Part shown: positions 16,994-26,215 of the stretch, piece by piece
How positions within the stretch are numbered: the stretch's first letter is position 1
Layout of the letters: each line of letters opens with the position of its first letter
Assembly (NCBI RefSeq): GCF_002864045.1
Contig: NZ_PJPV01000161.1
Coordinates: forward strand, 1 to 55,495
DNA: 55,495 bases
From: Endozoicomonas acroporae
GTDB taxonomy: Bacteria; Pseudomonadota; Gammaproteobacteria; Pseudomonadales; Endozoicomonadaceae
Reading direction: 5' to 3'
Translations under genes and position numbers: made by a program
Notes under the pieces: model-generated
The model's input: only the letters and a program-made list of their open reading frames with translations
Databases searched by the model: none
What the model was told of the DNA's origin: nothing

Positions 16994-19060
16994 ATGGCGA
17001 TAAAACCATTCCAGTTAGGTAATATTGATCAGTCTGAAGATCCCGATGCAGCCAATGTCAAGCTGGATCAATGGCTGGATGCAACCCGCCCCTTTTATCT
17101 GGCATCCCCCGAATACCAAAAGTTATCCAAAGCCAATAAAAAAGGGGAAGGCAGCTGGTTCGATATGTTTATGAACCTTTACCTGAACTACATTGGCACA
17201 GACTTGAAAGATCTTGATGTGGATGCGGCCGAAGAGCTAATGCGGGACCTCTTTCCCCGCAAGTTGATCTGCTCCGACACTCAGGCCAAAACCATTGTCC
17301 CGGAACTGATTGCCTACTGGCAGTTGCTCCATCGCATCTTAAATGGTGGCAAGCAGCGAAGACTGAAACATGCAGAAAGTGTTATTACCTTTCTGGAGAG
17401 TATTCGCAAAGATTATCTGAGCATTTATAAAGGCGACGGCAACGGCCATCCTTTTGCAGGAATGGATTTTAATACATTAATGCAGGCAGCGCTTAATCCG
17501 GCTACTCATCACGATGATGATGACTGGGTTGCAAACCTGATCGCCGATGCGGCTCACCATCTGCCAGACTACAAACAGAAACCTTCACCACCGGATCACT
17601 GGCTGCCACTTCGTGAGCTGTCCAATGTGGCGGAACTTCTGGATTATGTCTGCCATATCGGTTTTGACCCCAATCTGCCCAATGCGGAGGAGGCCGTTTT
17701 TGAACTATTGAACTGCGCCTGTCAGGACGTCTTTATGCAAATCCGGCAAGGCGCTCCCCATGCGCAGAAATTCTGGCAAACGATTGAACAGCAGATCATC
17801 GTCAGTGGTGAAGATAATGCCCTGGCTCCTGAAGGCATGAGTGTGCTGTTTGCCGTGCTATCAACCCATAAGCAATTTCTATCCCCTGAGTTTCTTAACT
17901 TTATTCATCAATGGCATATGGATAATGTCACTGAGATGGCACCGGACGAGTTGACCCCAGAAGCGGTTGAACAAGCCTTGCAGAGCATGATCAGCGAGAT
18001 ACCGGATGAATTTGCCCTGGTCTCAGCCCTGCAGGAACAACTGGCTTTTATTCCGCCGGAAGGACTGGAGCTGATTACCCATGCACTCATCACCTCCGAA
18101 AAGGGCCTGAACGGAACCGCCCTGATGATGCTGGATGATAATCAGGAGCGGGCAATGAGCATTGTCAAAGTACTGAGCCATAATCCGGCGGCCATCACTC
18201 CAGTCACACTGGCCCGGCTGATTCGAATTCGTAACTGGCTGGCAGCACCGGTTAAGAGCAAGGTGGATAAACTGGTCCAGGCTGCCCGTAAAAAGGGCAT
18301 AGCCCCTCAGTCACCACAACCATTACCAGCCAGCAATATCCTCGAAACCTATATGTCGGCCGTTGATGGCAGCGGTGCTCAGGGCGCTATGTTAACCTTC
18401 CGTGATGGCAAACTGCAGCGGTTGATTTCTTTTGTCCTGAAGGAATCCGTGGGTATTGTCGACGTATTAGTCACTCCGCCAGCCCCAAAACGTCAGATAC
18501 AGCAGTATGTCTCCATGATGAAACAACAGGATGCGGCAGCGGAAAAAGTTTCCCTCGAACTTATTCACAAGCAGCTGCCCTTTTTCCTGGCCCTTAACCT
18601 GAAAAGTGGCGTCGCCATTGACCATGAGCTGGTACAGGTAATGGAGCTGTTGGGTGTGGAGAGCTGGAACCCGGAAAGCACGGATTTAGCGACGCTTTTT
18701 GATCCACTCTTATCCGAAACACCTTCACCGGCAGATATTGCCTCTGTGCAGAAACGCTCGGCAAAATGGACACAAAGTGCTGTGGGCCAGTCATGGTTTG
18801 AAGATCCCGATATGATTGGCCCCTTCAGAAAGCTGAACACCCGAAGTAATGAAGCATTCTTTGCGGAGGTGATTGAGCCTGCACGAGGAAAATGGGCAGA
18901 ACGGCTTGGACGCATGGCACTTTGGGCTCACTACAGCACCAATAAAAACCGACAGAAGCAGAGCACGGATTATGCCATAGCCAACTGGCTGCTGGCACAC
19001 TCTGATATGCCTGCCCACGACATCAGCCTTCTAAACGCCATTGCCCGAAATTCGATGTAG
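16994..19060 (+). CDS. 688-residue protein, unknown function, convergent to the cassette
   Basis: A large soluble-looking protein with no recognised domain. It is mostly helical: residues 30-150 contain a Trp-rich start ('GSWFDMFMNLYLNYIG'), and the middle (250-420) has HEAT-like helical periodicity. No Walker, nuclease or protease motif is visible. The last 120 residues are Trp/Arg-rich ('KWAERLGRMALWAHYS'). It lies just inside the first tRNA repeat and faces cassette copy 2, with only 47 bp between the converging reading ends. It may be cargo of the same element. Confidence 0.65.
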   Translation: MAIKPFQLGNIDQSEDPDAANVKLDQWLDATRPFYLASPEYQKLSKANKKGEGSWFDMFMNLYLNYIGTDLKDLDVDAAEELMRDLFPRKLICSDTQAKTIVPELIAYWQLLHRILNGGKQRRLKHAESVITFLESIRKDYLSIYKGDGNGHPFAGMDFNTLMQAALNPATHHDDDDWVANLIADAAHHLPDYKQKPSPPDHWLPLRELSNVAELLDYVCHIGFDPNLPNAEEAVFELLNCACQDVFMQIRQGAPHAQKFWQTIEQQIIVSGEDNALAPEGMSVLFAVLSTHKQFLSPEFLNFIHQWHMDNVTEMAPDELTPEAVEQALQSMISEIPDEFALVSALQEQLAFIPPEGLELITHALITSEKGLNGTALMMLDDNQERAMSIVKVLSHNPAAITPVTLARLIRIRNWLAAPVKSKVDKLVQAARKKGIAPQSPQPLPASNILETYMSAVDGSGAQGAMLTFRDGKLQRLISFVLKESVGIVDVLVTPPAPKRQIQQYVSMMKQQDAAAEKVSLELIHKQLPFFLALNLKSGVAIDHELVQVMELLGVESWNPESTDLATLFDPLLSETPSPADIASVQKRSAKWTQSAVGQSWFEDPDMIGPFRKLNTRSNEAFFAEVIEPARGKWAERLGRMALWAHYSTNKNRQKQSTDYAIANWLLAHSDMPAHDISLLNAIARNSM

Positions 19061-19107
19061 CCTTTAGCCAGAACTGTCCGCTATCTCAACAGATAGTGGA
19101 CAGTCTC

Positions 19108-19377
19108 TTAAAAGTGGTATCCCTGCTCAACCCAATAATGCCAGTCACCTATCGCTTCAACCGTCTCTTCGTCCACGTCATCACTGGATGCTTCGAGTTG
19201 CACCAGCGGAACTGCCAATGTTCGATCCAGCCACTTAATCTGAACCTGCATGGTGGCCTCGCAATAATCCTGATCCGCCATTCCGGTAACCACCACCCGC
19301 TCTTTCATTTTCAGTGGTGATACCGTTAACTCCTGACAGCACTCTGCCTCAAAGGGAAAAGCCAGCCTGTCATCCAG
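19108..19377 (-). pseudogene. Cassette protein C, copy 2, cut off by a nonsense codon
   Basis: The C-terminal 90 residues of protein C continue in frame with the B-C fusion above but are separated from it by TAA. At that position the intact copy has TAC (Tyr) in 'GWHCYLDD'. An internal ATG ('MKERVVVTGMAD') could yield a 66-residue fragment. Confidence 0.7.
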
Positions 19378-20088
19378 TTAACAATGCCAGCCGGTGCTAC
19401 GCTCCAGCTCATCGTAGCAATCCACAACAATATCGTTGTAAATCCGTTCCTCTATTTCAATTAACACTTCAGGCTCAACACTGGCATAATCCGGTTTGAC
19501 CTTGGCCGACGCAACAACCCGCTGGGCATCCAGTTTCAGGAAATCGCACAACGCACTCTGGCTGGCAGAAAGGTCATCAAGGCCCGGAGTGATGGCGGGG
19601 GACAGCGCATCCGGTTCCAGCTCATCCAATTGAGATAACCAGGCCAGATACAGTGAACGATAATCACCGTGCATCAGCTCACTGCGAATGTTCAGCAGGC
19701 TGCCCATCCAGCCATCGCCTTCATCCCACTCATCGTCGTAGCTGTCTTCATCTTCATAGACAAATTCAATAATCCAGTGCGCGCCAGACGATTTGTAAGT
19801 GCAGATATTCCCCAGGAGGTAACGCAGCAGTGTCGATTCATCAATAAGATGACGAGGCACCTTAATCGCAAAAATTTTGCAGCCAAAATTGGAGACATAA
19901 ACATAGGCATCGAAGAACCTGCTCAGTAACTGCCTTGGGTCGGCTTTTAAATCACCGTAGTTATAGGTGTTACAGAACCGGGTAGACGATATCTGTGCCC
20001 GGCTGGAAATCCCCCGAAGATACCCCATCTCCTCTTTCGACAACTGCCGGTCAACGGCCACCAACTCGTAATACTGGTATTCACTCAT
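19378..20088 (-). CDS. Cassette protein B copy 2, fused to the start of C and truncated
   Basis: Residues 1-208 are almost identical to copy 3 of protein B. After 'PEVLI' the frame enters protein C at 'EIEERIYNDIVVDCYDEL' and stops at a TAA 20 residues later. A single deletion has therefore removed the C-terminal coiled coil of B, both AbiE genes, D and the first codons of C. The product keeps the globular domain of B but not the coiled coil. It starts 5 bp downstream of gene A. Confidence 0.75.
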   Translation of the reverse strand: MSEYQYYELVAVDRQLSKEEMGYLRGISSRAQISSTRFCNTYNYGDLKADPRQLLSRFFDAYVYVSNFGCKIFAIKVPRHLIDESTLLRYLLGNICTYKSSGAHWIIEFVYEDEDSYDDEWDEGDGWMGSLLNIRSELMHGDYRSLYLAWLSQLDELEPDALSPAITPGLDDLSASQSALCDFLKLDAQRVVASAKVKPDYASVEPEVLIEIEERIYNDIVVDCYDELERSTGWHC

Positions 20089-20093
20089 GGTTG

Positions 20094-20882
20094 TTATGCC
20101 TTCTGCATCGTCTTACGCTTACGTACTTCGTCAAGGCTGACCACATTATCTCGCAAAACCAATGGCGCCTTCTGCCCGATAACAGTAGCTACTACCGCCG
20201 GAAAAGGATTCGGAAAATTCCCATCCGGCGTTTCAGGATACGCCCACTCAGACAATCCTCTGGCAAACCGGAACAGCCAATCATCCACCATCCGCGACAT
20301 TGGAATAAACCGCTCCATTGGTTTCGCACCAGGAAACGCCCTGGCCTTTTTGTGAACACAGTTGATGCGGTGCATACCCAACCCGATCTCTTCACTCTCG
20401 TCCAGTTGCTCCACCCCATAATCTTCATAGGATTGACTCAGCCACTGCTCAGCATCCGCAACATGTCCGTTGACGCTAAGGTCGGTATTTCTGACAAACC
20501 GGATTCCCTTCTCCATATCCAGAAACTGGTCATACATGGTCTGAGCCTGCGCTTCTGTTGTAGCACCACTCTCTATGGCCATATGGATACACTCTCTGGC
20601 CCAGCGTTTGGTAAATCGCTCAGCAAACTCATCTAAATCTGAAAACATCGGGTTAGAAAACAAAATGGCATAACGACTGCGGGCTTCTACAGCAATAACA
20701 TCCGTGTACCCTTCTCTATTCCGGTAGCCCTTAATCGCATGCACCTGCCAGGCAATGACATTATCCCCAGAAGCAATGGGTTGAGTGCCTATGCGCTTAC
20801 CATCCGGACTGGGTAACCGATCCAGGTCAACCTTCATATATTTACAAAAGGCATTGGTAGCAGAAATTAATACTTCAAGCAT
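20094..20882 (-). CDS. Cassette protein A, copy 2 (262 aa, unknown function)
   Basis: A full-length copy, nearly identical to copy 3 at 50764. The N-terminal part (residues 1-110: 'MLEVLISATNAFCKYMKVD', 'YAILFSNPMFSDLDEFAERF') faintly recalls DUF6933-type proteins, which I cannot confirm. The C-terminus is basic ('SLDEVRKRK'). No membrane segment or catalytic motif is recognised. It is the first gene of the cassette and is preceded by a conserved structured leader of about 240 bp. It is translated just ahead of B with a 5-bp gap, so A and B are probably made in equal amounts and may interact. Confidence 0.75.
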   Translation of the reverse strand: MLEVLISATNAFCKYMKVDLDRLPSPDGKRIGTQPIASGDNVIAWQVHAIKGYRNREGYTDVIAVEARSRYAILFSNPMFSDLDEFAERFTKRWARECIHMAIESGATTEAQAQTMYDQFLDMEKGIRFVRNTDLSVNGHVADAEQWLSQSYEDYGVEQLDESEEIGLGMHRINCVHKKARAFPGAKPMERFIPMSRMVDDWLFRFARGLSEWAYPETPDGNFPNPFPAVVATVIGQKAPLVLRDNVVSLDEVRKRKTMQKA

Positions 20883-21124
20883 TCGCGGTATCTCTTGGCT
20901 GTTCTCTCGCAGGAGGGCTTACTGGCTGAATATGACAGATTTGAACTATCAGTCAGATCACTGCGGGATGCAAGCAAGGGCAAAGTAATGACATTACTTT
21001 GCAGACTGACTCAGTATGTACTCGCACTGAGTGGGTGCGGCGTCGTTTCACTCCGCCGCAGAACAATAAATGCCGATTTCGGCAATGGACTTGCCGGATA
21101 GATCAACGCAAATGCCAATTACAG
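20883..21124 (-). promoter_or_regulatory. Conserved structured leader of cassette copy 2
   Basis: The block 20094-21124 has the same length (1031 bp) as 50764-51794, and the match stops exactly at 21124. Three hairpins are visible: GCAAAGTAAT/ATTACTTTGC (20980-21002), ACTCAGT/ACTGAGT (about 21008-21031) and TGCGGCG/CGCCGCA. It could be a promoter with regulatory RNA, a small RNA gene or the end of a mobile unit. Confidence 0.5.
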
Positions 21125-21192
21125 GCATACCAGACGCCAAACCAGTCAAACAGTGTATTGTCCAAATCAGTAATCAATACAGTCTTTGTCAC
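21103..21192 (-). pseudogene. HAD-superfamily hydrolase, N-terminal stub
   Basis: From a GTG at 21192, with GAAGG about 8 nt upstream, it reads 'TKTVLITDLDNTLFDWFGVW'. This contains HAD motif I (D-L-D-N-T). The frame is cut at 21124, where the cassette leader begins. It followed hsdR by 37 bp and was probably co-transcribed with the restriction locus. Confidence 0.65.
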
Positions 21193-21229
21193 AAGCCTAC
21201 CTTCACGCTGATGAATTCTAAGCAGACTA

Positions 21230-24200
21230 TCATTGGGCAGCCTTCCCTGAAAGTTGCGCAGGACCATCCAACATCTCCCGCAAACTCTGCTGCATCGCCG
21301 CCTTAAACGCCGCATCCGTGGCCAGCAGCCGATACAGCTCCAGCTCATTGCGCCGGTTATTCAGCATCACCTCATCAAAAATCTTGTTAAAGGCCAAATC
21401 CCGGTTATGGCGATCATCGGTCCCCTGGTACTTGGCGGCAAAGTCCGGATGGTTACGAATACTGCTGGCCATGCTCATAAACTTCACCCGTTGTTCTTCC
21501 GGCGTGGCGGACCATCCCTGAAACCACCGCTCATTAAACGACTGAATAATAGCGTCCAGCGGGTCTTTTTCCTCCTCACCGCCATGGGCTCCCCGTAAAT
21601 TGGGGTTCTGGGGGTCAAGCTCGGTTTCGCTGGCATCCAGGGTAATGGCATGGTTCAGCTTTACCCGTTGCAGGCCGTAGGAGGACAGATCCACCGAGTT
21701 CAGCAACTCATCAATCTGGTCCGCCTCCGGGTCTTGCAGAATCAACTTGGGAATCAGGAATTTCAAAAACCAGAACAGCTTTTCCCAGGCGACGATCTCA
21801 AAGGGCATAATGGCCGCCATCTGGCCGTAAATCTTCACGAACTGCTTGGCCTTGATCTTGAAATCCGCCTTATCCAGCTCTTCCAGTTCCAGCTCACGAT
21901 TAAAACGGTCCGCCGCCACATCAATAATCGGGCTTAACTGCTGGGCATCAGCATTATCAAAATACCGTTCAACAAACTGTTCCACCTCCGCCCACTCATA
22001 CACCCCAACCTCATCCAGCACCGCCTTCAGTTCATGGAGCACGTTCACATCCGTCGCTTCCGAAAGACTGGTGGCCGTGTAAAACGGGTCAAAAGCCGCC
22101 TTGATATCTTCCACCTCGTTAAAGAAGTCCAGAATAAACAGGTCTTCCGTCTTCTTGTTCAGCTTGGGAGCCGCCCGGTTCAAACGGGACAGCGCCTGCA
22201 CCGCCAGCACTCCCTGAAGCTTTTTATCCACATACATGGTGCACAGCTTCGGCTGGTCAAAGCCGGTCAGGTACTTGTTGGCCACCACCAGCAGCCGGTA
22301 GTCGTCCGTATCAAACCGGTCACGGGTATCACTCTCGGAAAACCCGTTAATCTCCGGCTCGGAATACTCAATACCGTCCACCGCTTTACTGCCGGAAAAG
22401 GCAATCAACACCTTAAACGGCTGCCCCCGGTCCGCCAGCAGCCGGGTCAGGGCATGGTAATAGCGAATCGCCGACTCAATATTCTGGGTAATCACCATCC
22501 CCTTGGCTTTGCCCTTCAGCTTGTGCTTATTGCTCACCACCTGCTCCATAAAATGGTCCAGCATAATCTCAGCTTTCAGGTTGATGGTCTGCTGATGGCG
22601 CTCCACAAAGGCTTTCAGCTTCTTTTGCGCCTTGCGGGTGTCAAACAGGGGGTTATCCTGAATGGACTTCTGAATCTCGTAGTAACTTTTGTAGGTGGTG
22701 TAATTGGCCAGCACATCGAGAATAAACCCTTCCTCAATGGCCTGCTTCATGGAGTAGAGGTGGAACGGGTGAAAACTGCCATCCGCCAGTCGTGTACCAA
22801 ACTTTTCCAGCGTCGTACTTTTTGGTGTAGCGGTAAAGGCAAAGTAGGAGGCATTGCCCCGCATTTTGCGCGAGCGCATCGCCTTGAGAATTTTATCCTG
22901 GGCATCCAGCGCCTCGTCATCCTCATTGCCCCCAGTGCCAATCACCCGGTTCATATTGTCGTGGGCTGAACCGCTCTGGGAGCTGTGGGCCTCATCAATA
23001 ATCACCGCAAACCGGTTGTCGCTCAGGTCGCTGATGCCATCAATAATGAACGGGAATTTCTGAATGGTGGTAATAATAATCTTCTTGCCCTGCTCCAGGG
23101 CAGCCTTTAACTCCGCCGACTTATAGGCCGGTGCCAGAATATTTTTAACCTCGGAGAACTCCCTGATATTCTCCCGCAGTTGTTTATCCAGCAAGCGCCG
23201 GTCCGTCACCACAATGACCGAATCAAACAACGGCTGGTCCACCGACCGGGCACCGGGCACCCCGTCATTGGCAGGATAGGCCTCAATCAACTGATACGCC
23301 GCCCAGGTGATGGAGTTGGATTTCCCGGAACCCGCCGAGTGCTGAATCAAATAGGTCTGACCAACCCCCGCCTGTGCCGCGTGGGCCACCAGCCGACGAA
23401 CCACATCCAGCTGGTGATAGCGGGGGAAAAACAGCGTGCGCCCGGGGAGCTTGTCTTTCTTGCTGCCATCGAGCCGGACAAAGTGCTGGATAATATTGGC
23501 GACACTCTCCCGGCGAAGCACCTCTTGCCACAAATAGGCCGTTTTATGCCCCTTCGGATTGGGTGGATTCCCGGCTCCCAGGGCATACCCCCGGTTAAAC
23601 GGCAGAAACCAGGTATGCTCACCGGCCAGTTTGGTGGTCATGTACACCTCATCGGTGTCCACCGCCATATGCACCAGACAACGGCCAAACTGCAACAGCG
23701 GCTGGCTGGTATCCCGGTCCTGCCGGTACTGCTTCTGGCCGTGGTAACGGGCGGTCTGCCCGGTCCACGGGTTCTTTAGCTCCAGGGTGGCAAAGGGCAG
23801 GCCGTTAATAAACAACACCTGATCAATGGCTTCCCGTCGGTTGGCCAGGGAATATTGTACCTGTCGGGTAGCGCTGAAAATATTGGCCGCAAATCGGGCT
23901 TTTACTTTCTCCGAACTGCTGGCCAGCGGTGCCGGGTAGAACAGCGTCAAATGGGCGTTATCCACATCCAGGCCTTTTTTCAGCAGATGCAGCAAGCCGT
24001 ACTTCTTCACCAGCCGGTCATAGCGGTCGAGAATTTTTTGTTGCCAGTCCGCCCCGGATTTTTGCAGCTTTGCCAGTTCATCGCCCTGGGTCGCCTGCAG
24101 AAATGCCCAGAACTGTTGGTTATCCACAGCGTAATGGGCATTAAAATCCTGTGCATAACCCAGCCGGTAACCGTGGTTCGGTGCAGCGGTGGTGCCCCCC

Positions 24201-24292
24201 TCTGCTACCTTGTCCCTGTGTTCAAGGCAGGTGCCGGTAAGCTGCTGTTCGATGGCGGCCTCAAGTGCCTGCTCGTTGGTTTGGCTGACCAT
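21230..24292 (-). CDS. hsdR: Type I restriction enzyme R subunit (system 1)
   Basis: About 1020 residues. The N-terminal nuclease domain carries 'LELKNPWTG' (ExK, residues 171-175). The DEAD/DEAH translocase domains carry Walker A 'HSAGSGKS' (about 318-325), DEAH (433-436), 'FTATP' and an 'SRLNRA' motif VI. The protein cleaves DNA after ATP-driven translocation when bound to HsdM/HsdS. I chose the ATG at 24292 because GAGAG lies 6 nt upstream; 24298 is an alternative. A HigBA module lies between this gene and hsdS on the other strand, so hsdR needs its own promoter, probably in 24293-24339. It looks intact. Confidence 0.93.
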   Translation of the reverse strand: MVSQTNEQALEAAIEQQLTGTCLEHRDKVAEGGTTAAPNHGYRLGYAQDFNAHYAVDNQQFWAFLQATQGDELAKLQKSGADWQQKILDRYDRLVKKYGLLHLLKKGLDVDNAHLTLFYPAPLASSSEKVKARFAANIFSATRQVQYSLANRREAIDQVLFINGLPFATLELKNPWTGQTARYHGQKQYRQDRDTSQPLLQFGRCLVHMAVDTDEVYMTTKLAGEHTWFLPFNRGYALGAGNPPNPKGHKTAYLWQEVLRRESVANIIQHFVRLDGSKKDKLPGRTLFFPRYHQLDVVRRLVAHAAQAGVGQTYLIQHSAGSGKSNSITWAAYQLIEAYPANDGVPGARSVDQPLFDSVIVVTDRRLLDKQLRENIREFSEVKNILAPAYKSAELKAALEQGKKIIITTIQKFPFIIDGISDLSDNRFAVIIDEAHSSQSGSAHDNMNRVIGTGGNEDDEALDAQDKILKAMRSRKMRGNASYFAFTATPKSTTLEKFGTRLADGSFHPFHLYSMKQAIEEGFILDVLANYTTYKSYYEIQKSIQDNPLFDTRKAQKKLKAFVERHQQTINLKAEIMLDHFMEQVVSNKHKLKGKAKGMVITQNIESAIRYYHALTRLLADRGQPFKVLIAFSGSKAVDGIEYSEPEINGFSESDTRDRFDTDDYRLLVVANKYLTGFDQPKLCTMYVDKKLQGVLAVQALSRLNRAAPKLNKKTEDLFILDFFNEVEDIKAAFDPFYTATSLSEATDVNVLHELKAVLDEVGVYEWAEVEQFVERYFDNADAQQLSPIIDVAADRFNRELELEELDKADFKIKAKQFVKIYGQMAAIMPFEIVAWEKLFWFLKFLIPKLILQDPEADQIDELLNSVDLSSYGLQRVKLNHAITLDASETELDPQNPNLRGAHGGEEEKDPLDAIIQSFNERWFQGWSATPEEQRVKFMSMASSIRNHPDFAAKYQGTDDRHNRDLAFNKIFDEVMLNNRRNELELYRLLATDAAFKAAMQQSLREMLDGPAQLSGKAAQ

Positions 24293-24339
24293 AATCATCT
24301 CTCAATTGACACTGGAACCTCAGGGGTTACACTTCAGCT

Positions 24340-24618
24340 ATGATACTCAGTTTTCTGCACAAAGGGTTGGAGCGGTTCTATCGTACCGGTAAAACCTCGG
24401 GAATACAGGCGCAACATGCCAGAAAATTGCAGCGCATTCTCACCAACCTGGACGAATTGGCGCATATTTCTGACATGGATTTTCCCGGCTACCGTCTGCA
24501 CCAGCTGAAAGGAGAACGGCAGGGTATCTGGTCGGTCACCGTCAGTGGCAACTGGCGAGTGACCTTCCGACTGACACAGGCCGGTGTCGAAATAGTCAAC
24601 TATGAGGATTACCACTGA
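24340..24618 (+). CDS. higB: HigB-type RelE-superfamily toxin
   Basis: A 92-residue protein matching the HigB pattern: 'KGLERFYRTGKTSGIQ', 'ARKLQRILTNLD', 'PGYRLHQLKGERQGIWSVTVSGNWRVTF' and 'VEIVNYEDYH'. HigB is a ribosome-dependent mRNA interferase. The gene overlaps higA by TGATG, giving the toxin-first order typical of HigBA. It is inserted between hsdR and hsdS on the opposite strand. Confidence 0.92.
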   Translation: MILSFLHKGLERFYRTGKTSGIQAQHARKLQRILTNLDELAHISDMDFPGYRLHQLKGERQGIWSVTVSGNWRVTFRLTQAGVEIVNYEDYH

Positions 24619-24908
24619 TGGCCATGTACAACCCCGCCCACCCCGGTGAAATTCTGGGTGAAGATCTGCTGAAACCGCTTGGGCTTTCCGTTACCCAGGC
24701 GGCAGAACACCTGCGCGTCAGCCGTAAGACCCTGTCCAAAATCATCAACGGCCGGGGGGCGATTACCGCAGAAATGGCGTTGCGTCTGGAGAAGGTGTTT
24801 GGCAAACCCTCTGCCGACCATTGGCTGCGGATGCAAAATGCCCACGATCTCTGGCATCTCAAGCAGGGGGAGCTGGACGTTACCCCCTACCGGCCGGATG
24901 CCGCCTGA
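24618..24908 (+). CDS. higA: HigA-type antitoxin
   Basis: A 96-residue XRE-type helix-turn-helix protein: 'HPGEILGEDLLKPLGLSVTQAAEHLRVSRKTLSKIINGRGAIT' and 'MALRLEKVFGKPSADHWLRMQ' are hallmark HigA segments. It neutralises HigB and represses the operon. It ends 5 bp before the converging hsdS stop. Confidence 0.93.
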   Translation: MAMYNPAHPGEILGEDLLKPLGLSVTQAAEHLRVSRKTLSKIINGRGAITAEMALRLEKVFGKPSADHWLRMQNAHDLWHLKQGELDVTPYRPDAA

Positions 24909-24913
24909 TGTCC

Positions 24914-26215
24914 TCAGGCCACTTTGATTTTGCCGGTTACGGCGCTGTTGATCAGGGTGGCTTTGTACTCTTTTAGTCGTTCAATTTGTTGTTGGTGGAG
25001 GGTGATGGCTTTGTTGATTTTGGTGGACTTTTGTTCAATATAGACTGCAATTTTTAATTGCTCTTCCACTGGAACAATAAGGAGGTCAACCATGCAAAAG
25101 TTCTCATACCTCAGCGCTTGCCCATCCCTAACAAGATTAGATGTACTTTGTAACGCTTCTATATACCTCTGGGATTTGAACAGATACTTAAAGTAAGGCG
25201 CATGAATGTTTTCTTGCGGTATCAGTGGAACATAAGCTGAACTCACACACCCCTCGTAAAGGCAGTGCTCAATCCCGCCCTGAAAACTTCTCATACTGAT
25301 CACAAAGTCATTTGCACTCACATGCTTTAAAATCTCAGGATTTAGGTCAACTTGAGTTACTTTTCTTCCTTCTAAGGCCATAAACTTCTGCTGAGGTATC
25401 ACTCCATATTTTTGAGATGCTGTTAGCTGCTCATCACTCTTCTTGGCTTTTTCTCTTCTCTGTAGGAACAGCCACTTGCTGCGGGATGTTAGCCAATGCG
25501 CCGGAATCTCCCCAATCCAGTCAACACCGGAATCTTTCATCGGCACCGCTGGATCAAGGCCACGGGTCACGGCATTCTGAATCAGTATATGCTTGCGCTC
25601 TTTTAGCAGGGTGATCTGTTTTTCTTTGACCTGGATGGCCTGGTCGATTTGGGTGGTTTTGCGATCCAGAAAAGAAATAATCTCACCCTGTTCCGAAACT
25701 GGTGGGTATGCAATTCTGATATTACCAACAGTTTCCGAGTTTAAATTTAACTGAGTGCCATGTTTACCAAGACCAAGATATGGTTGCCCCGTTTCAAATA
25801 CTCGATATATAAACTCAGGATTGTCTTTAAGTTCAGGGAAATAAACAAAACCATCATGTATACAGCATCGTATTTTCGAGATTATTGGCTTGCCTACTGT
25901 GCCAGCAATGCTAAGAAAAATCTGCCCAGGCTGAATTTTTACGCTCAGTGAAGCTCCAAGCCTTGAAAGCTTTTCTTTTGTACAGTTTAAATAGTGTTCA
26001 TTCGCAGAAACATCAGCTATGCGAACCCATGAATATTCCCCTTTTTCAGAAAAATATCGCGGGTCATCAATTGGTCTTGGTGAAGCACCGCGCTTTATCA
26101 TGCTAAGGGTCTTAATCCGTCTGACTTGCCAATGCTCAGGAATCTCCCCCAACCACTCAACCCCAGAATCCTTATAAGCCTCATACCGAGGCATAACCGC
26201 CAACACCTTATCCAT
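24914..26215 (-). CDS. hsdS: Type I restriction specificity subunit (system 1)
   Basis: About 433 residues with two target-recognition domains, each introduced by a conserved 'KDSGVEWLGEIPEHW' or 'KDSGVDWIGEIPAHW' segment (residues about 15 and 230). Each is followed by a helical spacer ('DQAIQVKEKQITLLKERK' and 'LHQQQIERLKEYK'). The ATG at 26215 overlaps the hsdM stop by 8 bp (ATGGATAA), so the two are coupled. The DNA target is not predictable by eye. Confidence 0.92.
   Translation of the reverse strand: MDKVLAVMPRYEAYKDSGVEWLGEIPEHWQVRRIKTLSMIKRGASPRPIDDPRYFSEKGEYSWVRIADVSANEHYLNCTKEKLSRLGASLSVKIQPGQIFLSIAGTVGKPIISKIRCCIHDGFVYFPELKDNPEFIYRVFETGQPYLGLGKHGTQLNLNSETVGNIRIAYPPVSEQGEIISFLDRKTTQIDQAIQVKEKQITLLKERKHILIQNAVTRGLDPAVPMKDSGVDWIGEIPAHWLTSRSKWLFLQRREKAKKSDEQLTASQKYGVIPQQKFMALEGRKVTQVDLNPEILKHVSANDFVISMRSFQGGIEHCLYEGCVSSAYVPLIPQENIHAPYFKYLFKSQRYIEALQSTSNLVRDGQALRYENFCMVDLLIVPVEEQLKIAVYIEQKSTKINKAITLHQQQIERLKEYKATLINSAVTGKIKVA

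Noticed and set aside
22034..22969. 311-codon plus-strand ORF opposite hsdR of system 1
   Set aside because: It is antisense to the conserved helicase domain and has no independent support.
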